Shown: piece after piece, positions 18,595-27,179 of the stretch | Layout of the letters: each line of letters starts with the position of its first letter | Numbering within the stretch: position 1 is the stretch's first letter | DNA from: Gottfriedia acidiceleris | GTDB lineage: Bacteria > Bacillota > Bacilli > Bacillales > Bacillaceae_G | Length of the DNA stretch: 64,000 nt | Assembly: GCF_002128425.1 (NCBI RefSeq) | Contig: NZ_NESS01000001.1 | Coordinates: forward strand, 248,001 to 312,000 | Direction: 5' to 3' | Program-made: the position numbers and the translations under genes | Notes under the pieces: generated by a model | What the model was told of the DNA's origin: nothing | The model's input: the letters and a program-made list of their open reading frames with translations, nothing else | Databases searched by the model: none

Positions 18595-18944
18595 TATGCC
18601 ACCCCCAATACATTAAGTCCATTTGACTCATCATCAGCTAAATGAACAATCTTAAATAAACCAGACATATCAAATAACCGTTTAATTGATGGAGAAATTG
18701 AACATACAACCATTTCTCCACCTTTATTTCGAATAACTTTATATCTACCTAAAATGACACCTAAACCAGAACTATCCATAAATGTTAAATGTTCAAGATT
18801 TAATAAAATATGTTTGATAGTCTGTGCTTCTAATACCTCATTTACTTGTAAACGTAAATCCTCAGCAGTGTGATGATCTAGTTCCCCTGCAAGTCTTACA
18901 CAAAGGATTGCATTTTTCACTTCAAGTTCAATATTAAGACTCAC
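18594..18944 (-). CDS. spoIIAA: Anti-anti-sigma F factor SpoIIAA
   Basis: STAS-domain protein of 116 residues that, when unphosphorylated, captures SpoIIAB and frees sigma F. The phosphorylation site is the Ser of [15 protein letters not shown]. Dephosphorylation is done by SpoIIE (outside the window). AAGGAGG precedes the ATG. First gene of spoIIAA-spoIIAB-sigF. Confidence 0.97.
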   Translation of the reverse strand: MSLNIELEVKNAILCVRLAGELDHHTAEDLRLQVNEVLEAQTIKHILLNLEHLTFMDSSGLGVILGRYKVIRNKGGEMVVCSISPSIKRLFDMSGLFKIVHLADDESNGLNVLGVA

Positions 18945-18974
18945 TACAATAACCTCCTTATTTGACGGTTATTG

Positions 18975-19004
18975 AAAGTTTCGTTAAAACTAAACCGAAT
19001 TCCT
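18975..19004 (-). promoter_or_regulatory. Candidate sigma-H promoter of spoIIAA-spoIIAB-sigF
   Basis: On the minus strand AGGAATT (18998-19004) matches the sigma-H -35 element and CGAAACTT (18975-18982/3) resembles the GAAT-type -10, about 15 bases apart and ~35 bases before the SpoIIAA ATG. Known regulation of this operon is by sigma H and Spo0A; no clear Spo0A box was picked out. Confidence 0.45.
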
Positions 19005-19072
19005 TCATGCATGACAAAACTAGTGGTAATACGCCAAATCTTTTAGTAATACTCGAAATTAGTCGGAAAAAA

Positions 19073-20236
19073 TCAGTTGAAACCGCCAACAGTACGCTTA
19101 AATAAATCATACCAATTAGCTTTACTTACTGTTTTATTAGCAACTAAATCTGTTTTAGATAAAACTTTACTTCCTTGTTTTAATACTAAAACTCCTACAA
19201 CTTGGCCTTTTTTAATTGGTGCTTGAAGATTTTTGTTAAGCTTAATATCTTTCGTAATTTTATTCATCGCTTCACCCTTCTTCAATACAACTGAAACTGG
19301 GCTTTTTGTAATAACATTTACATCTTTAGACTTACCTTTGCTAATATTAAGTCTTTCAATATTCTCACCTTGTTTAATTAATTGCTTTACTTGATATTGA
19401 TTAAATGCATAATCAAGCATATTTGTCATTTGTGCATTTCTTTCTTTTGAAGTTGGTGCACCCATAATCACGCTTACTACTCGCATGTTGTTCTTTTTAG
19501 CAGTTGCTGTTAAACAATATTTTGCTTCTGCAGTAAATCCAGTTTTCAATCCATCCGCTCCTGGATAAAAACGAACTAATTTATTCGTATTAACTAACCA
19601 AAATTGTTTTTCAGTATCTTTTCTCAAATAATCTTCATAAGTACCAGTGAACTTGGTGATCAATGGATATTTTAAAAGCTCTCTACCCATAATTGCCATA
19701 TCATACGCCGATGAATAATGACCAGGTGCAGGGAGCCCAGTTGGATTTTCAAAATGTGTATTTTTTAATCCTAACTGTTTTACTTTTTTATTCATTAAAG
19801 CGACAAATGCCTCTTCAGTCCCTGCAATTTTCTCTGCCATCGCGACTGAAGCATCATTTCCTGATGCAATTGCAATCCCTTTTAGCATTTCTTTTACTGT
19901 CATCTCTTCACCAGGTTCTAAAAAAATTTGTGATCCGCCCATTGACGCAGCATGTTCACTTGTCATTACTTTATCATCTAACTTGAGTTTTCCTTTATTG
20001 ATTTCTTCCATAATAATAAGCATAGTCATGATCTTAGTCATACTTGCTGGTGGAAGTTGTTTTCTAGCATCTTTTTCATATAAGATTTTTCCAGTATCTT
20101 GTTCAATAATTACGGAAGATAATGCATTTTTTGCCAAACTTACATCATTATTTTGTGTCTCTCTTGCATTTACTTTTGGTAGTGATAAAGAAAAGATCAT
20201 AACACTACTTAAAAGAGTGAGTAATACCTTTTTCAT
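19073..20236 (-). CDS. dacF: D-alanyl-D-alanine carboxypeptidase DacF
   Basis: S11-family penicillin-binding protein, 387 residues, made in the forespore and involved with DacB in setting cortex cross-linking. Signal peptide MKKVLLTLLSSVMIFSLSLP with cleavage near VNA-RE. Active-site motifs SMTK (in PPASMTKIMTML), SGN (IASGNDASVAM) and KTG (GLKTGFTAEAKY) are intact. It lies 128 bases before spoIIAA, the order seen in B. subtilis. Confidence 0.95.
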   Translation of the reverse strand: MKKVLLTLLSSVMIFSLSLPKVNARETQNNDVSLAKNALSSVIIEQDTGKILYEKDARKQLPPASMTKIMTMLIIMEEINKGKLKLDDKVMTSEHAASMGGSQIFLEPGEEMTVKEMLKGIAIASGNDASVAMAEKIAGTEEAFVALMNKKVKQLGLKNTHFENPTGLPAPGHYSSAYDMAIMGRELLKYPLITKFTGTYEDYLRKDTEKQFWLVNTNKLVRFYPGADGLKTGFTAEAKYCLTATAKKNNMRVVSVIMGAPTSKERNAQMTNMLDYAFNQYQVKQLIKQGENIERLNISKGKSKDVNVITKSPVSVVLKKGEAMNKITKDIKLNKNLQAPIKKGQVVGVLVLKQGSKVLSKTDLVANKTVSKANWYDLFKRTVGGFN

Positions 20237-20326
20237 CTATAACCCTCCATTCTTTTCATACATATTTTTTCCAAATATAAGTAGTTTAATCAATCACAAA
20301 AGAAAATATTAGAAAGAATGGAACTA

Positions 20327-20355
20327 TTTACATACATGAGAACATATGATATAAG
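20327..20355 (+). promoter_or_regulatory. Sigma-A promoter of the YtrA-type ABC operon
   Basis: TTTACA (20327-20332), a 17-base spacer and TATAAG (20350-20355) form a good vegetative promoter, with the repressor operator directly downstream. Confidence 0.75.
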
Positions 20356-20358
20356 TAA

Positions 20359-20401
20359 AGTGTATTAATCATACCCATACACTTAATACACTTCATACAC
20401 T
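20359..20401 (+). promoter_or_regulatory. YtrA-type operator with extra half-sites
   Basis: AGTGTA (20359-20364), exactly 13 bases, then TACACT (20378-20383). This AGTGTA-N13-TACACT spacing is the operator reported for B. subtilis YtrA. Two more TACACT half-sites follow at 20387-20392 and 20396-20401. The array covers the predicted transcription start, so binding would block the operon, consistent with autorepression by the GntR-family gene that follows. Confidence 0.8.
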
Positions 20402-20428
20402 TAAGAAAATATTTGAGGTGGTGATCTT

Positions 20429-20812
20429 TTGATTATTATTTTAGACCCAAGAAGCCATTTACCCCTTTGGGAGCAAATTGTTCTACAAACAAAAGAACAA
20501 ATGCTAAGAAAGATTTTAGTAAATGGAGATAAACTTCCTTCTGTACGTGAATTAGCAACCACATTGGTGATCAATCCAAATACTGTAAGTAGAGCCTATC
20601 AAGAACTAGAGCGTACTGGAGTCATTGAAACGATAAGGGGTAAAGGAACATTTGTAATTGGTTTAACGAAAGAAACTGTTTCAACAGATACCCTTTTAAA
20701 ATATAAAAATAAACTTTCAAATTTATTAATTGATTGTTTATCAGATGGCGTAAAAGAGGAAGAAATAATTAATTGGGTAAAAGAGTTTTATTCTAGTAAA
20801 GGAGCTGAATAG
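20429..20812 (+). CDS. GntR-family repressor, YtrA subfamily
   Basis: A 127-residue regulator: an N-terminal winged helix with the GntR signature GDKLPSVRELATTLVINPNT and SRAYQELERTGVI, and only a short helical tail (~45 residues), which defines the YtrA subfamily that controls ABC transporters. TTG start with GAGGTGGTGA upstream. It is the first gene of a three-gene operon (next gene begins 1 base after its stop), and the operator in front matches the YtrA consensus, so it probably represses its own operon. Inducer unknown; YtrA-type systems often respond to cell-wall antibiotics. Confidence 0.88.
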   Translation: MIIILDPRSHLPLWEQIVLQTKEQMLRKILVNGDKLPSVRELATTLVINPNTVSRAYQELERTGVIETIRGKGTFVIGLTKETVSTDTLLKYKNKLSNLLIDCLSDGVKEEEIINWVKEFYSSKGAE

Positions 20813-20813
20813 T

Positions 20814-21692
20814 TTGCTGAAAATCAATCAATTAAGTAAAAAACTCGATGAACATGAAGTGTTAAAAAATCTAAACTTTCAAATAGAAAAAGGTAAAATC
20901 ACTGGCCTAATCGGTAGAAATGGAGCTGGTAAAACGACTCTTTTAAGGACAATCGTTGGAATTCTATCTCCAGACGAAGGCTCAATACTAATTGACGATG
21001 TAGAGATTAACGAATCACCTATTACTAGAAGACAAATAGCATATATGAGTGATTCTACTAATTTCATTAATCAATATAGTGTGAAAGAACTTATTACGAT
21101 CTATGAAAATTCATATCCAAACTTTAATAAACACAAATTTCTAGAAGTATTAAATAAATATAATTTACCTAATACATCTCTACGTAAATATTCAAAAGGG
21201 ATGAAAACCTTAATCTATTTATTATTAACTTTTTCTACAGATGCAAAATATGTCATTTTAGACGAACCAACTAACGGTCTAGATCCAGTCGTTAAACGAA
21301 CTGTTTTGCAATTAATAATTGAATATGCAAGCACAAACTCAGTCGGAGTTATTATTTCATCTCATCATCTTGCCGAGCTCGAAAAAATAATTGATCAATA
21401 TTTATTTATTAAGGATGGAAGAATTAATTCAATTTCTACAATGGAAGAAAGTAAGAGTCAATTTTATAAATTACAAGTAGCATTTGAAAATGGCTTACCT
21501 AAACAATTTGAAGACGACCCTTCTATTTCAGTATTCTCAAAAACAGGCAAAGTAGCAATCATCATTATTAATGGAAATAAAAAAGAATATATTAAACGAA
21601 TGGAAAATGAAAATCCGCTTCTTTTAGAAGAACTTCCATTGACATTAGAGGATTTATTTTTCATAAACGATGGAGGGGAATTATATGTTTAG
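20814..21692 (+). CDS. ABC transporter ATP-binding protein
   Basis: A 292-residue ATPase. Walker A is GRNGAGKTT (~35-43), the signature is YSKGMKTLIYL, Walker B YVILDEPTNGLDP, and the switch His lies in IISSHHLAEL. The C-terminal ~80 residues are a regulatory tail as in YtrB/YhcH-type exporters. TTG start with AAAGGAG upstream. It would pair with the permease encoded next, with which it overlaps by 8 bases. Confidence 0.92.
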   Translation: MLKINQLSKKLDEHEVLKNLNFQIEKGKITGLIGRNGAGKTTLLRTIVGILSPDEGSILIDDVEINESPITRRQIAYMSDSTNFINQYSVKELITIYENSYPNFNKHKFLEVLNKYNLPNTSLRKYSKGMKTLIYLLLTFSTDAKYVILDEPTNGLDPVVKRTVLQLIIEYASTNSVGVIISSHHLAELEKIIDQYLFIKDGRINSISTMEESKSQFYKLQVAFENGLPKQFEDDPSISVFSKTGKVAIIIINGNKKEYIKRMENENPLLLEELPLTLEDLFFINDGGELYV

Positions 21693-22686
21693 TAAAGCAT
21701 TGTGGCTAATAAATTCTAAACAATCTAGACTTGCACTTATTTTATTATATCTTGTCTATCTGATCATTCTTCCATTTAGCTATTACAATAACACCGATGA
21801 ATTAAATCAAGCATTACTTACACATCCAAGTAATCCTTACCTATATATAACTGACTTTAGTATGCTAGCATTTATTTCACCGATCATTGTATTAATATTA
21901 AGTATCTTATTAATAGGAATTGGACGTAATACAGGAGGAATTGATTTTCAATTTTCTCTTCCTTACTCCCCAAGACAACTTTATCTATCAAAATGGATGT
22001 TTGGAATTGTTCATATATTTATGGCGACTGTTGGTTTAATTATTTTAACTCTATTAATCCATTACAATACTAATCTTCACAAGTATATTGATGCTTCATC
22101 ATTTGTGACTATTTTTTCTGTCATAACTCTTTTTACGATTGCTTTTTTTACAATTGGTCTAACGATTGGAACAATTACAGGTCATTATTTTTCTCAAACA
22201 CTTTTCACAATTTTTACGATTTTCTCACCTAGTATTATTTATTTTAGTGTCTATTCAAATTTAAAAGGCATCTTTAACTATGAACTACCTTACAATAGCT
22301 TCGAAAAAACGATTACTAGTTGGTCCATTCCATATCAAGCTGGCCCACTATCAATTTCAAAGGATTTTAATGAAGAAATCGTTCACTATCCAACTGTAGA
22401 CTACGGAAATTTAATGATCATTATCCTTTATATCGTTGCATTTTTAGTAATCGGTTTACTATGTTATAACAGGAAAGCGAATGTCAATAATGGCAAATTA
22501 TTCGTCTATAAAAAATTCGGTTTATTCGTAAATGTCTTCTTTGTATATCTTGCGGCAACATTAATCGCTTTACTAACATCAACAATTGCAAATGGAAATA
22601 ATACGATTATTTACGTGATTGGATTAATAATTGGTACCGTTGTAGGCTATTTCTTCTATAAACGATTAAATAAATTTTTTGATTAA
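21685..22686 (+). CDS. ABC-2 type transporter permease
   Basis: A 333-residue integral membrane protein with about eight hydrophobic segments, among them LILLYLVYLIILPF, ISPIIVLILSILLIGIG, TIAFFTIGLTIGTITG and VIGLIIGTVVGYFF. QFSLPYSPRQLYLSKW resembles the cytoplasmic coupling region of YtrC/YhcI-type permeases. The ATG at 21685 lies 7 bases after GGAGGGG; the upstream ATG at 21670 is less likely. Substrate unknown; the operon type suggests export or resistance. Confidence 0.85.
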   Translation: MFSKALWLINSKQSRLALILLYLVYLIILPFSYYNNTDELNQALLTHPSNPYLYITDFSMLAFISPIIVLILSILLIGIGRNTGGIDFQFSLPYSPRQLYLSKWMFGIVHIFMATVGLIILTLLIHYNTNLHKYIDASSFVTIFSVITLFTIAFFTIGLTIGTITGHYFSQTLFTIFTIFSPSIIYFSVYSNLKGIFNYELPYNSFEKTITSWSIPYQAGPLSISKDFNEEIVHYPTVDYGNLMIIILYIVAFLVIGLLCYNRKANVNNGKLFVYKKFGLFVNVFFVYLAATLIALLTSTIANGNNTIIYVIGLIIGTVVGYFFYKRLNKFFD

Positions 22687-22721
22687 TGTTTGTCTAAAAC
22701 TAAAATTCAAAAACCAACAAA

Positions 22722-22766
22722 ATAAAAAGCGCCGGTTCTCAATAAAAGAACCAGCGCTTTTTTTAT
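22722..22766. terminator. Bidirectional terminator between ABC operon and purine permease
   Basis: AAAAAGCGCCGGTTCT and AGAACCAGCGCTTTTT pair (one mismatch) around a 7-base loop; the two flanking operons converge here. Confidence 0.92.
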
Positions 22767-24061
22767 GAAATAAAGTTTAAGGCAAAACGAACAAAGAATA
22801 AGGCTGAAATAGCCACCATATATGGAGTGATTTCAGTTTTCTTACCTGCTGCCATTTTAACTAATGGATAAGCAATAAAACCGAATGCAATTCCGTCAAT
22901 AATACTATATGTTAAAGGGATGAATGCTAAAATTAAGAAGGCTGGTATTGCCTCTGTAGGATCATCCAATTGAATATCTGTAATGTGTTTAACCATCAAT
23001 GAACCGATGATGATTAAGATTGGTGCAATCGCTGATGTTGGAATGTATGCTATTAATGGCATAAAGAGTAAACATCCTAAAAATAAAAATCCAGTTACAA
23101 CAGAAGTAAGACCTGTTCTACCACCAGAACTAATACCTGCACTACCTTCTACAGCAATAACCGTTGGGCTAGTTCCAAGTAATCCGGATAAAATAATACC
23201 AAACGCAGTTCCTTGAACAACCTTTTGTTGCTTATGCTCTTGGTTCATCATGCTTAATTGACCATGAATAATACCGATTGATTCAAATAATACTACCATC
23301 GTTAACGAAAATACTGCAATCCAAAATGGAAAACTCAATAGATGAGTAAAGGTCAGTTGTCCGACAACTTCAGAAGCAGATTTCATTGTGATTTTTGTTG
23401 TATCATGTGCTTTTTCAATTCCACCATGTAAAATGAATGAAATGATTGTACCTAAAATAACCGTAATTAAAAAGTTTGCAGGTACATTTTTAATAAATAG
23501 ATAAATCGCAATACCTAGTGTAATAACTGTTGCTAATACATCTACGTTTGTAAAATTAGCAATCGATACAAACGTACTTTCATTTTTTACAACAATCCCA
23601 CCAGCTTGAAGACCGATAAACGTTAAGAAAAATCCAATTCCAACTGTAATTGCACTTTTTAGCGATAATGGAATCGCAGTTGTTAATTTCTTAATTAATT
23701 TTGTGAATGATAAAATTGATAATAAGATCCCACTTACAAATACAACAGCAAGTGCTTCTTTCCAATTCATTCCCATTTCTCCAACCATTGTATAAGTAAA
23801 CAATGCGTTGATGCCCATTCCTGGAACTAATACTAAAGGTGAATTACTCCATAATCCCATCATAACGCTTCCAAAGAAAGCTGACAGAATAGTAGCAATC
23901 ATTGCACCTTGGAACGGTATACCTGCATCATGCAAAATTGTACTATTAACGGACAAAATATAAACAAGTGTTAAAAATGAAACTGCACCTGCAATCAACT
24001 CCGTTTTAATGGTCGTACCGCTACCTTCAAGATTAAATTGTTTGTTCAATAAATTTTTCAA
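22763..24061 (-). CDS. NCS2/AzgA-family purine (hypoxanthine/guanine) permease
   Basis: A 432-residue, ~12-14-helix transporter. The AzgA-type motifs are visible: EGSGTTIKTELIAGAVSFLT near the start, LVLVPGMGINALFTYT, and TVIAVEGSAGISSGGRTGLT (the substrate-site region). In B. subtilis the close relatives are PbuG and PbuO, proton-linked importers of hypoxanthine and guanine. No purine riboswitch could be found in the leader (24062-24220), unlike pbuG of B. subtilis, so PbuO-like control or none is possible. Confidence 0.88.
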   Translation of the reverse strand: MKNLLNKQFNLEGSGTTIKTELIAGAVSFLTLVYILSVNSTILHDAGIPFQGAMIATILSAFFGSVMMGLWSNSPLVLVPGMGINALFTYTMVGEMGMNWKEALAVVFVSGILLSILSFTKLIKKLTTAIPLSLKSAITVGIGFFLTFIGLQAGGIVVKNESTFVSIANFTNVDVLATVITLGIAIYLFIKNVPANFLITVILGTIISFILHGGIEKAHDTTKITMKSASEVVGQLTFTHLLSFPFWIAVFSLTMVVLFESIGIIHGQLSMMNQEHKQQKVVQGTAFGIILSGLLGTSPTVIAVEGSAGISSGGRTGLTSVVTGFLFLGCLLFMPLIAYIPTSAIAPILIIIGSLMVKHITDIQLDDPTEAIPAFLILAFIPLTYSIIDGIAFGFIAYPLVKMAAGKKTEITPYMVAISALFFVRFALNFIS

Positions 24062-24220
24062 AGAAATTCCTCTCTTTTAGTGTCTCCCTCTCCCACCCAT
24101 GCAACAAGGCACGATTACAATTATACTAAATTTTATCCAATAATTAAACAAGAAAATAATTTTCTTTAGTATTTGGAATTACAAGTGCGCCTGAGATATT
24201 ATTTAGTGTTTAAATAAATA

Positions 24221-24520
24221 TTAGGCATTTCCATAATAATCAGCAAGATAGATAAAACCTTTTTTTCGAAGGATATAATTTTCTTCATTTAAAGAATAAC
24301 ATTTTGCATGTTCTTTTCTTAAGTATCCCCTATCCCCTTGATTATGTTCTTTGTCATCTACTATTTCAGACTTTATTGCTAAAATTGGATGACCATTAAA
24401 AAATATATAAGTTCTCAATGCAATAGATGGTGAAGTATGTAAAACAAAAAATAATATTATTGGAAACAATATTACAGGACCAAACATTAGAATTATTTCC
24501 TTCCAAGTTGTTTGTCTCAT
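24221..24520 (-). CDS. Small membrane-anchored protein of unknown function
   Basis: 99 residues: a short basic N-terminus, one strong membrane helix (IILMFGPVILFPIILFFVL), then an ~65-residue polar domain with LRKEHAKCYSLNEEN. No family recognised. GAGGGTG lies 6 bases before the ATG, which makes it a credible gene. It precedes two further small membrane genes on the same strand (going right to left it is the last). Confidence 0.6.
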   Translation of the reverse strand: MRQTTWKEIILMFGPVILFPIILFFVLHTSPSIALRTYIFFNGHPILAIKSEIVDDKEHNQGDRGYLRKEHAKCYSLNEENYILRKKGFIYLADYYGNA

Positions 24521-24596
24521 TTTTGCACCCTCATTCTTAAATATAACCTATTAATAATTCTTTTTTTAAATTAAGGTATTTGACTATATTAACATC

Positions 24597-24782
24597 TTAC
24601 TCGTAACGCAATGTGAAATTAATCTTGATTCTATAAATAGTAATAATTAACGAAATTATTAATAACCAAAAGTAAAAATCGAAATCATGTTCTGTCCATT
24701 TTGTAACTAACACTAAAGTAAATAGAATAATCAATCCTATACTTATCCATACATCTGTAAATATAATCTTTAATTTTTTCAT
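24597..24782 (-). CDS. Small two-helix membrane protein of unknown function
   Basis: 61 residues with two hydrophobic helices (VWISIGLIILFTLVLVT and FYFWLLIISLIITIYRI). The ATG at 24782 has AGAGGAAG upstream. The frame continues in the upstream direction to a TTG at 24908 (103 residues, overlapping the next gene), which I judge less likely. Function unknown. Confidence 0.55.
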   Translation of the reverse strand: MKKLKIIFTDVWISIGLIILFTLVLVTKWTEHDFDFYFWLLIISLIITIYRIKINFTLRYE

Positions 24783-24876
24783 GGTTGCTTCCTCTTTATT
24801 ATCATGCGATTTATTTTTAGGATTTTTAATGAAAAACTCCACTAATTTTTTATTATAAGATTTGAATAAGCTATTT

Positions 24877-25068
24877 TTAGATTTTTCTTTTTTCAATAGG
24901 TTTAGCAAAGATAATAGAGACTAAAAATCCTACAAATCCTCCACCAATAGAACCGGCCAATGCTGAGTTAACCTCGCCATGAAATAAGAAAACTCTTACA
25001 AAAAAATACGATATTGCAAATGAAATTGCGTATATCAAATATACATAAATGCTCTTTTTAGAAATCAT
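24877..25068 (-). CDS. Small two-helix membrane protein of unknown function
   Basis: 63 residues: helix 1 VYLIYAISFAISYFFVRVFLF, Gly-rich linker, helix 2 SIGGGFVGFLVSIIFAKPI, and a basic tail. GGAGG stands 5 bases before the ATG at 25068. It may be cotranscribed with the two small membrane genes that follow it. No family recognised. Confidence 0.55.
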   Translation of the reverse strand: MISKKSIYVYLIYAISFAISYFFVRVFLFHGEVNSALAGSIGGGFVGFLVSIIFAKPIEKRKI

Positions 25069-25253
25069 ATATTCCTCCATCAATCTTTTGAGTGCTAATT
25101 AATTTATTCAACGTTTATTTTAATACACCTTTAATTATTGAATTTTTAAAAATAAGAGCTGGTGATCAAACCTGCTATTGATAAATTAAGTTTTTTACAG
25201 TTTCATAAATCGTTTTTTTATTGAACACTAATTACAAAAATAATAAAAAAGAA

Positions 25254-25290
25254 GAGGATTAAGCTCTAAATACAACAGGGCTTAATCCAC
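25254..25290 (-). terminator. Terminator of the decayed gene
   Basis: GGATTAAGC pairs with GCTTAATCC around a 15-base loop; on the minus strand a TCTTCTTTTTTATT tract follows. Confidence 0.6.
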
Positions 25291-25295
25291 TCTAG

Positions 25296-25475
25296 TTAAT
25301 AAAAGTAATTAAATTCAATTGATTTTAACTGAAAAAGTGGTTTTGATTTGTTTCCTGCAAGTTCTTTTTCGATAGTAGTGACAATTTGTCCTTTTTTTTG
25401 TGAGGGAATGTATAATCCTCCATCTCTTACTCTTGATCCATTTCGGGCAATTAACTTTGTACCATGAAAATAGTC
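25296..25475 (-). pseudogene. Remnant of a small unrecognised gene
   Basis: One minus-strand frame reads FHGTKLIARNGSRVRDGG then LYIPSQKKGQIVTTIEKE and further to a stop at 25296, with good protein character, but has stops immediately upstream and no start codon or ribosome site. A terminator follows in the right orientation. It looks like the 3' end of a lost gene. The open 85-codon frame over the same bases in another register is not protein-like. Confidence 0.45.
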
Positions 25476-25510
25476 TTATTGCTATTTTTAAATAATTTTT
25501 AACAAAATAG

Positions 25511-25539
25511 TTGAATTTAATATTAATAAGGAGTAAGAT
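25511..25539 (+). promoter_or_regulatory. Promoter of the MarR-nitroreductase cluster
   Basis: TTGAAT (25511-25516), 17 bases, TAAGAT (25534-25539), directly abutting a palindromic operator. Confidence 0.6.
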
Positions 25540-25572
25540 GTTTGATGTATCAAACATTGATATATCAAACAT
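25538..25572 (+). promoter_or_regulatory. MarR-type operator
   Basis: Perfect palindrome ATGTTTGATGTATCAAACAT (25538-25557) followed by a TGATATATCA palindrome (25559-25568) and a third ATCAAACAT half-site (25564-25572). It overlaps the -10 and start region, 30 bases before the MarR gene, so autorepression is likely. Confidence 0.75.
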
Positions 25573-25602
25573 CTATTTCTTATCATTAAAGGAGGTATAA
25601 TA

Positions 25603-26031
25603 TTGGGTAATTCATACACTATAGGATCCTTAATTTTATATAAATTACACTTTCTTAACAAAGAAATTAATTCGAAATTTCCAGGATGTACAGGTGTTAG
25701 TCAATCTAGACTAGAATTGTTACAACAACTTTATCAAGAAGATGAATTAAGTCAACAAGAACTTCAAAAAATACTTGATATTGATAATGCTGCAATAACT
25801 CGACACTTAAAACAACTTGAATCAAGTGAAATGGTTGTTCGTCGTAAAAAAACAAGTGATAACAGGGTTACACTTGTAAAGCTTACTGAATACGGTCGGC
25901 AAAAAATTAGCTTATTTCAAAAAGAAAAAGACCTATTTGTAACATCTATGTTAGAAGATTTTAACGAAGAAGAAAGAAATCTATTACTTGTTATGCTAGA
26001 CCGTTTAGAGAATAATATACAGAAAATATAA
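25603..26031 (+). CDS. MarR-family transcriptional regulator
   Basis: 142 residues, winged-helix: recognition region LSQQELQKILDIDNAAITRH, wing RRKKTSDNRVTLVKLTEYGR. One Cys (Cys28 in KFPGCTG), so a redox-sensing role is possible but unproven. TTG start with AAAGGAGGT eight bases upstream. It heads a group with a nitroreductase, an ABM monooxygenase and a DUF1304 protein, which recalls quinone/electrophile responses such as MhqR or YodB regulons in B. subtilis. The palindrome just upstream is the probable binding site. Confidence 0.88.
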   Translation: MGNSYTIGSLILYKLHFLNKEINSKFPGCTGVSQSRLELLQQLYQEDELSQQELQKILDIDNAAITRHLKQLESSEMVVRRKKTSDNRVTLVKLTEYGRQKISLFQKEKDLFVTSMLEDFNEEERNLLLVMLDRLENNIQKI

Positions 26032-26049
26032 AAGGAGTAAATTTATCCT

Positions 26050-26688
26050 ATGATATCAACACAACTTACAAACAATTTTAAAGAAATTCTAGAAGGACGA
26101 AGAGCAATCCGTAAATATGATCCTTCTGTAAAAATTAGTAAAGAAGAAATGACTGAAATACTAACGGAAGCAACGTTAGCTCCTTCTTCAGTCAATATGC
26201 AACCATGGCGATTTTTGGTTATAGATAGTAACCAAGGGAAATCAACGCTTTCAACACTCGCTCGTTTCAATCAATCACAAGTAGATACATCTTCAGCAAT
26301 GATTGCTATATTTGGTGATTTAAATAACTTTGAATATGGAGAAGAAATTTATAGCAAAGCAGTTGAACTTGGTTATATGCCTAAAGAAGTTAAAGAAAGA
26401 CAAATGAGTGCTCTTACAGCTCATTTCTCAACATTAGATTACCAGCTTAATAAAGAAACTGTCTTAATTGACGGTGGACTAGTAGCTATGCAATTAATGC
26501 TTGTGGCTCGTGCTCATGGATATGATACTTGCCCAATCGGTGGTTTTGAAAAAGATAAAATCGCAGAAGCATTTGGTTTGGATAAAGACCGTTATGTTCC
26601 AATTATGCTTGTTTCAATTGGAAAAGCTGCTGATAAAGGATATAAATCCGTTCGACTACCAATAAACAAGATTGCACATTGGAAGTAA
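26050..26688 (+). CDS. Nitroreductase family protein
   Basis: A 212-residue FMN-dependent oxidoreductase. N-terminal GRRAIRKYDPSVKISKEEM with the FMN-contacting Arg residues, then EATLAPSSVNMQPWRFLVID (the conserved AP-S-N-QPW motif), and the C-terminal region GFEKDKIAEAFGL. Such enzymes reduce nitro-aromatics or quinones with NAD(P)H. It follows the MarR gene by 18 bases and is likely controlled by it; the context favours a detoxifying quinone reductase like MhqN. Confidence 0.88.
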   Translation: MISTQLTNNFKEILEGRRAIRKYDPSVKISKEEMTEILTEATLAPSSVNMQPWRFLVIDSNQGKSTLSTLARFNQSQVDTSSAMIAIFGDLNNFEYGEEIYSKAVELGYMPKEVKERQMSALTAHFSTLDYQLNKETVLIDGGLVAMQLMLVARAHGYDTCPIGGFEKDKIAEAFGLDKDRYVPIMLVSIGKAADKGYKSVRLPINKIAHWK

Positions 26689-26770
26689 TAAAATTAATGA
26701 AAAGGTTGAATTCAAGAACAATGAACCTTTTCACTAAATTAATAATATATTGAAAGTTGAGGAAATTATT

Positions 26771-27067
26771 GTGATTATTATTCATGCTGAATTTCATATT
26801 ACAAAAACAAAGGAAGAAAATTTCTTAAAAGAAATAAGTGAACTTATTAAAAATTCAAGACAAGAAAATGGAAATATCTCTTACAATTTATATAAAGAAA
26901 TAGAAAAAGATTATGTATTTACCATGGTAGAAGTATGGAAAGATATGGAAGCAGTTGAAATGCATAATACAAGTGAACATTTTAAATCTTTTGTTTCCAA
27001 AGCCAAGGATTACTTAGTGGCACCACTTAAAGTAAAAGTATTTGATGGGCACCTTTTAAATGATTAA
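26771..27067 (+). CDS. Putative quinol monooxygenase (ABM domain)
   Basis: 98 residues with the antibiotic-biosynthesis monooxygenase fold: N-terminal beta strand HAEFHITKTKEENFL, NISYNLYKEIEKDYVFTMVEVW and EMHNTSEHFKSFV, the H-x-x-S-x-H-F pattern of YgiN-like proteins. GTG at 26771 is preferred (TTGAGGAAA upstream) over TTG 26750. It lies 82 bases after the nitroreductase; quinone metabolism is the shared theme. Confidence 0.8.
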   Translation: MIIIHAEFHITKTKEENFLKEISELIKNSRQENGNISYNLYKEIEKDYVFTMVEVWKDMEAVEMHNTSEHFKSFVSKAKDYLVAPLKVKVFDGHLLND

Positions 27068-27179
27068 CTAACTTCTTAACAATTAAATTTAATTAATTTT
27101 TATTATAGATAAATCAATTAAAAACAGTAAGCTCAAAAAAAGTAAATTAAAAAATGTTTATTTGATAAGGAAGATATAT

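Noticed and set aside
24062-24220. Purine riboswitch expected before a PbuG-type permease
   Set aside because: None of the conserved loop sequences could be found in the leader on the minus strand.
25315-25572. 85-codon minus-strand open frame
   Set aside because: The translation is basic and low in protein character, and another register of the same bases reads as a better protein remnant; it also runs over the MarR operator.
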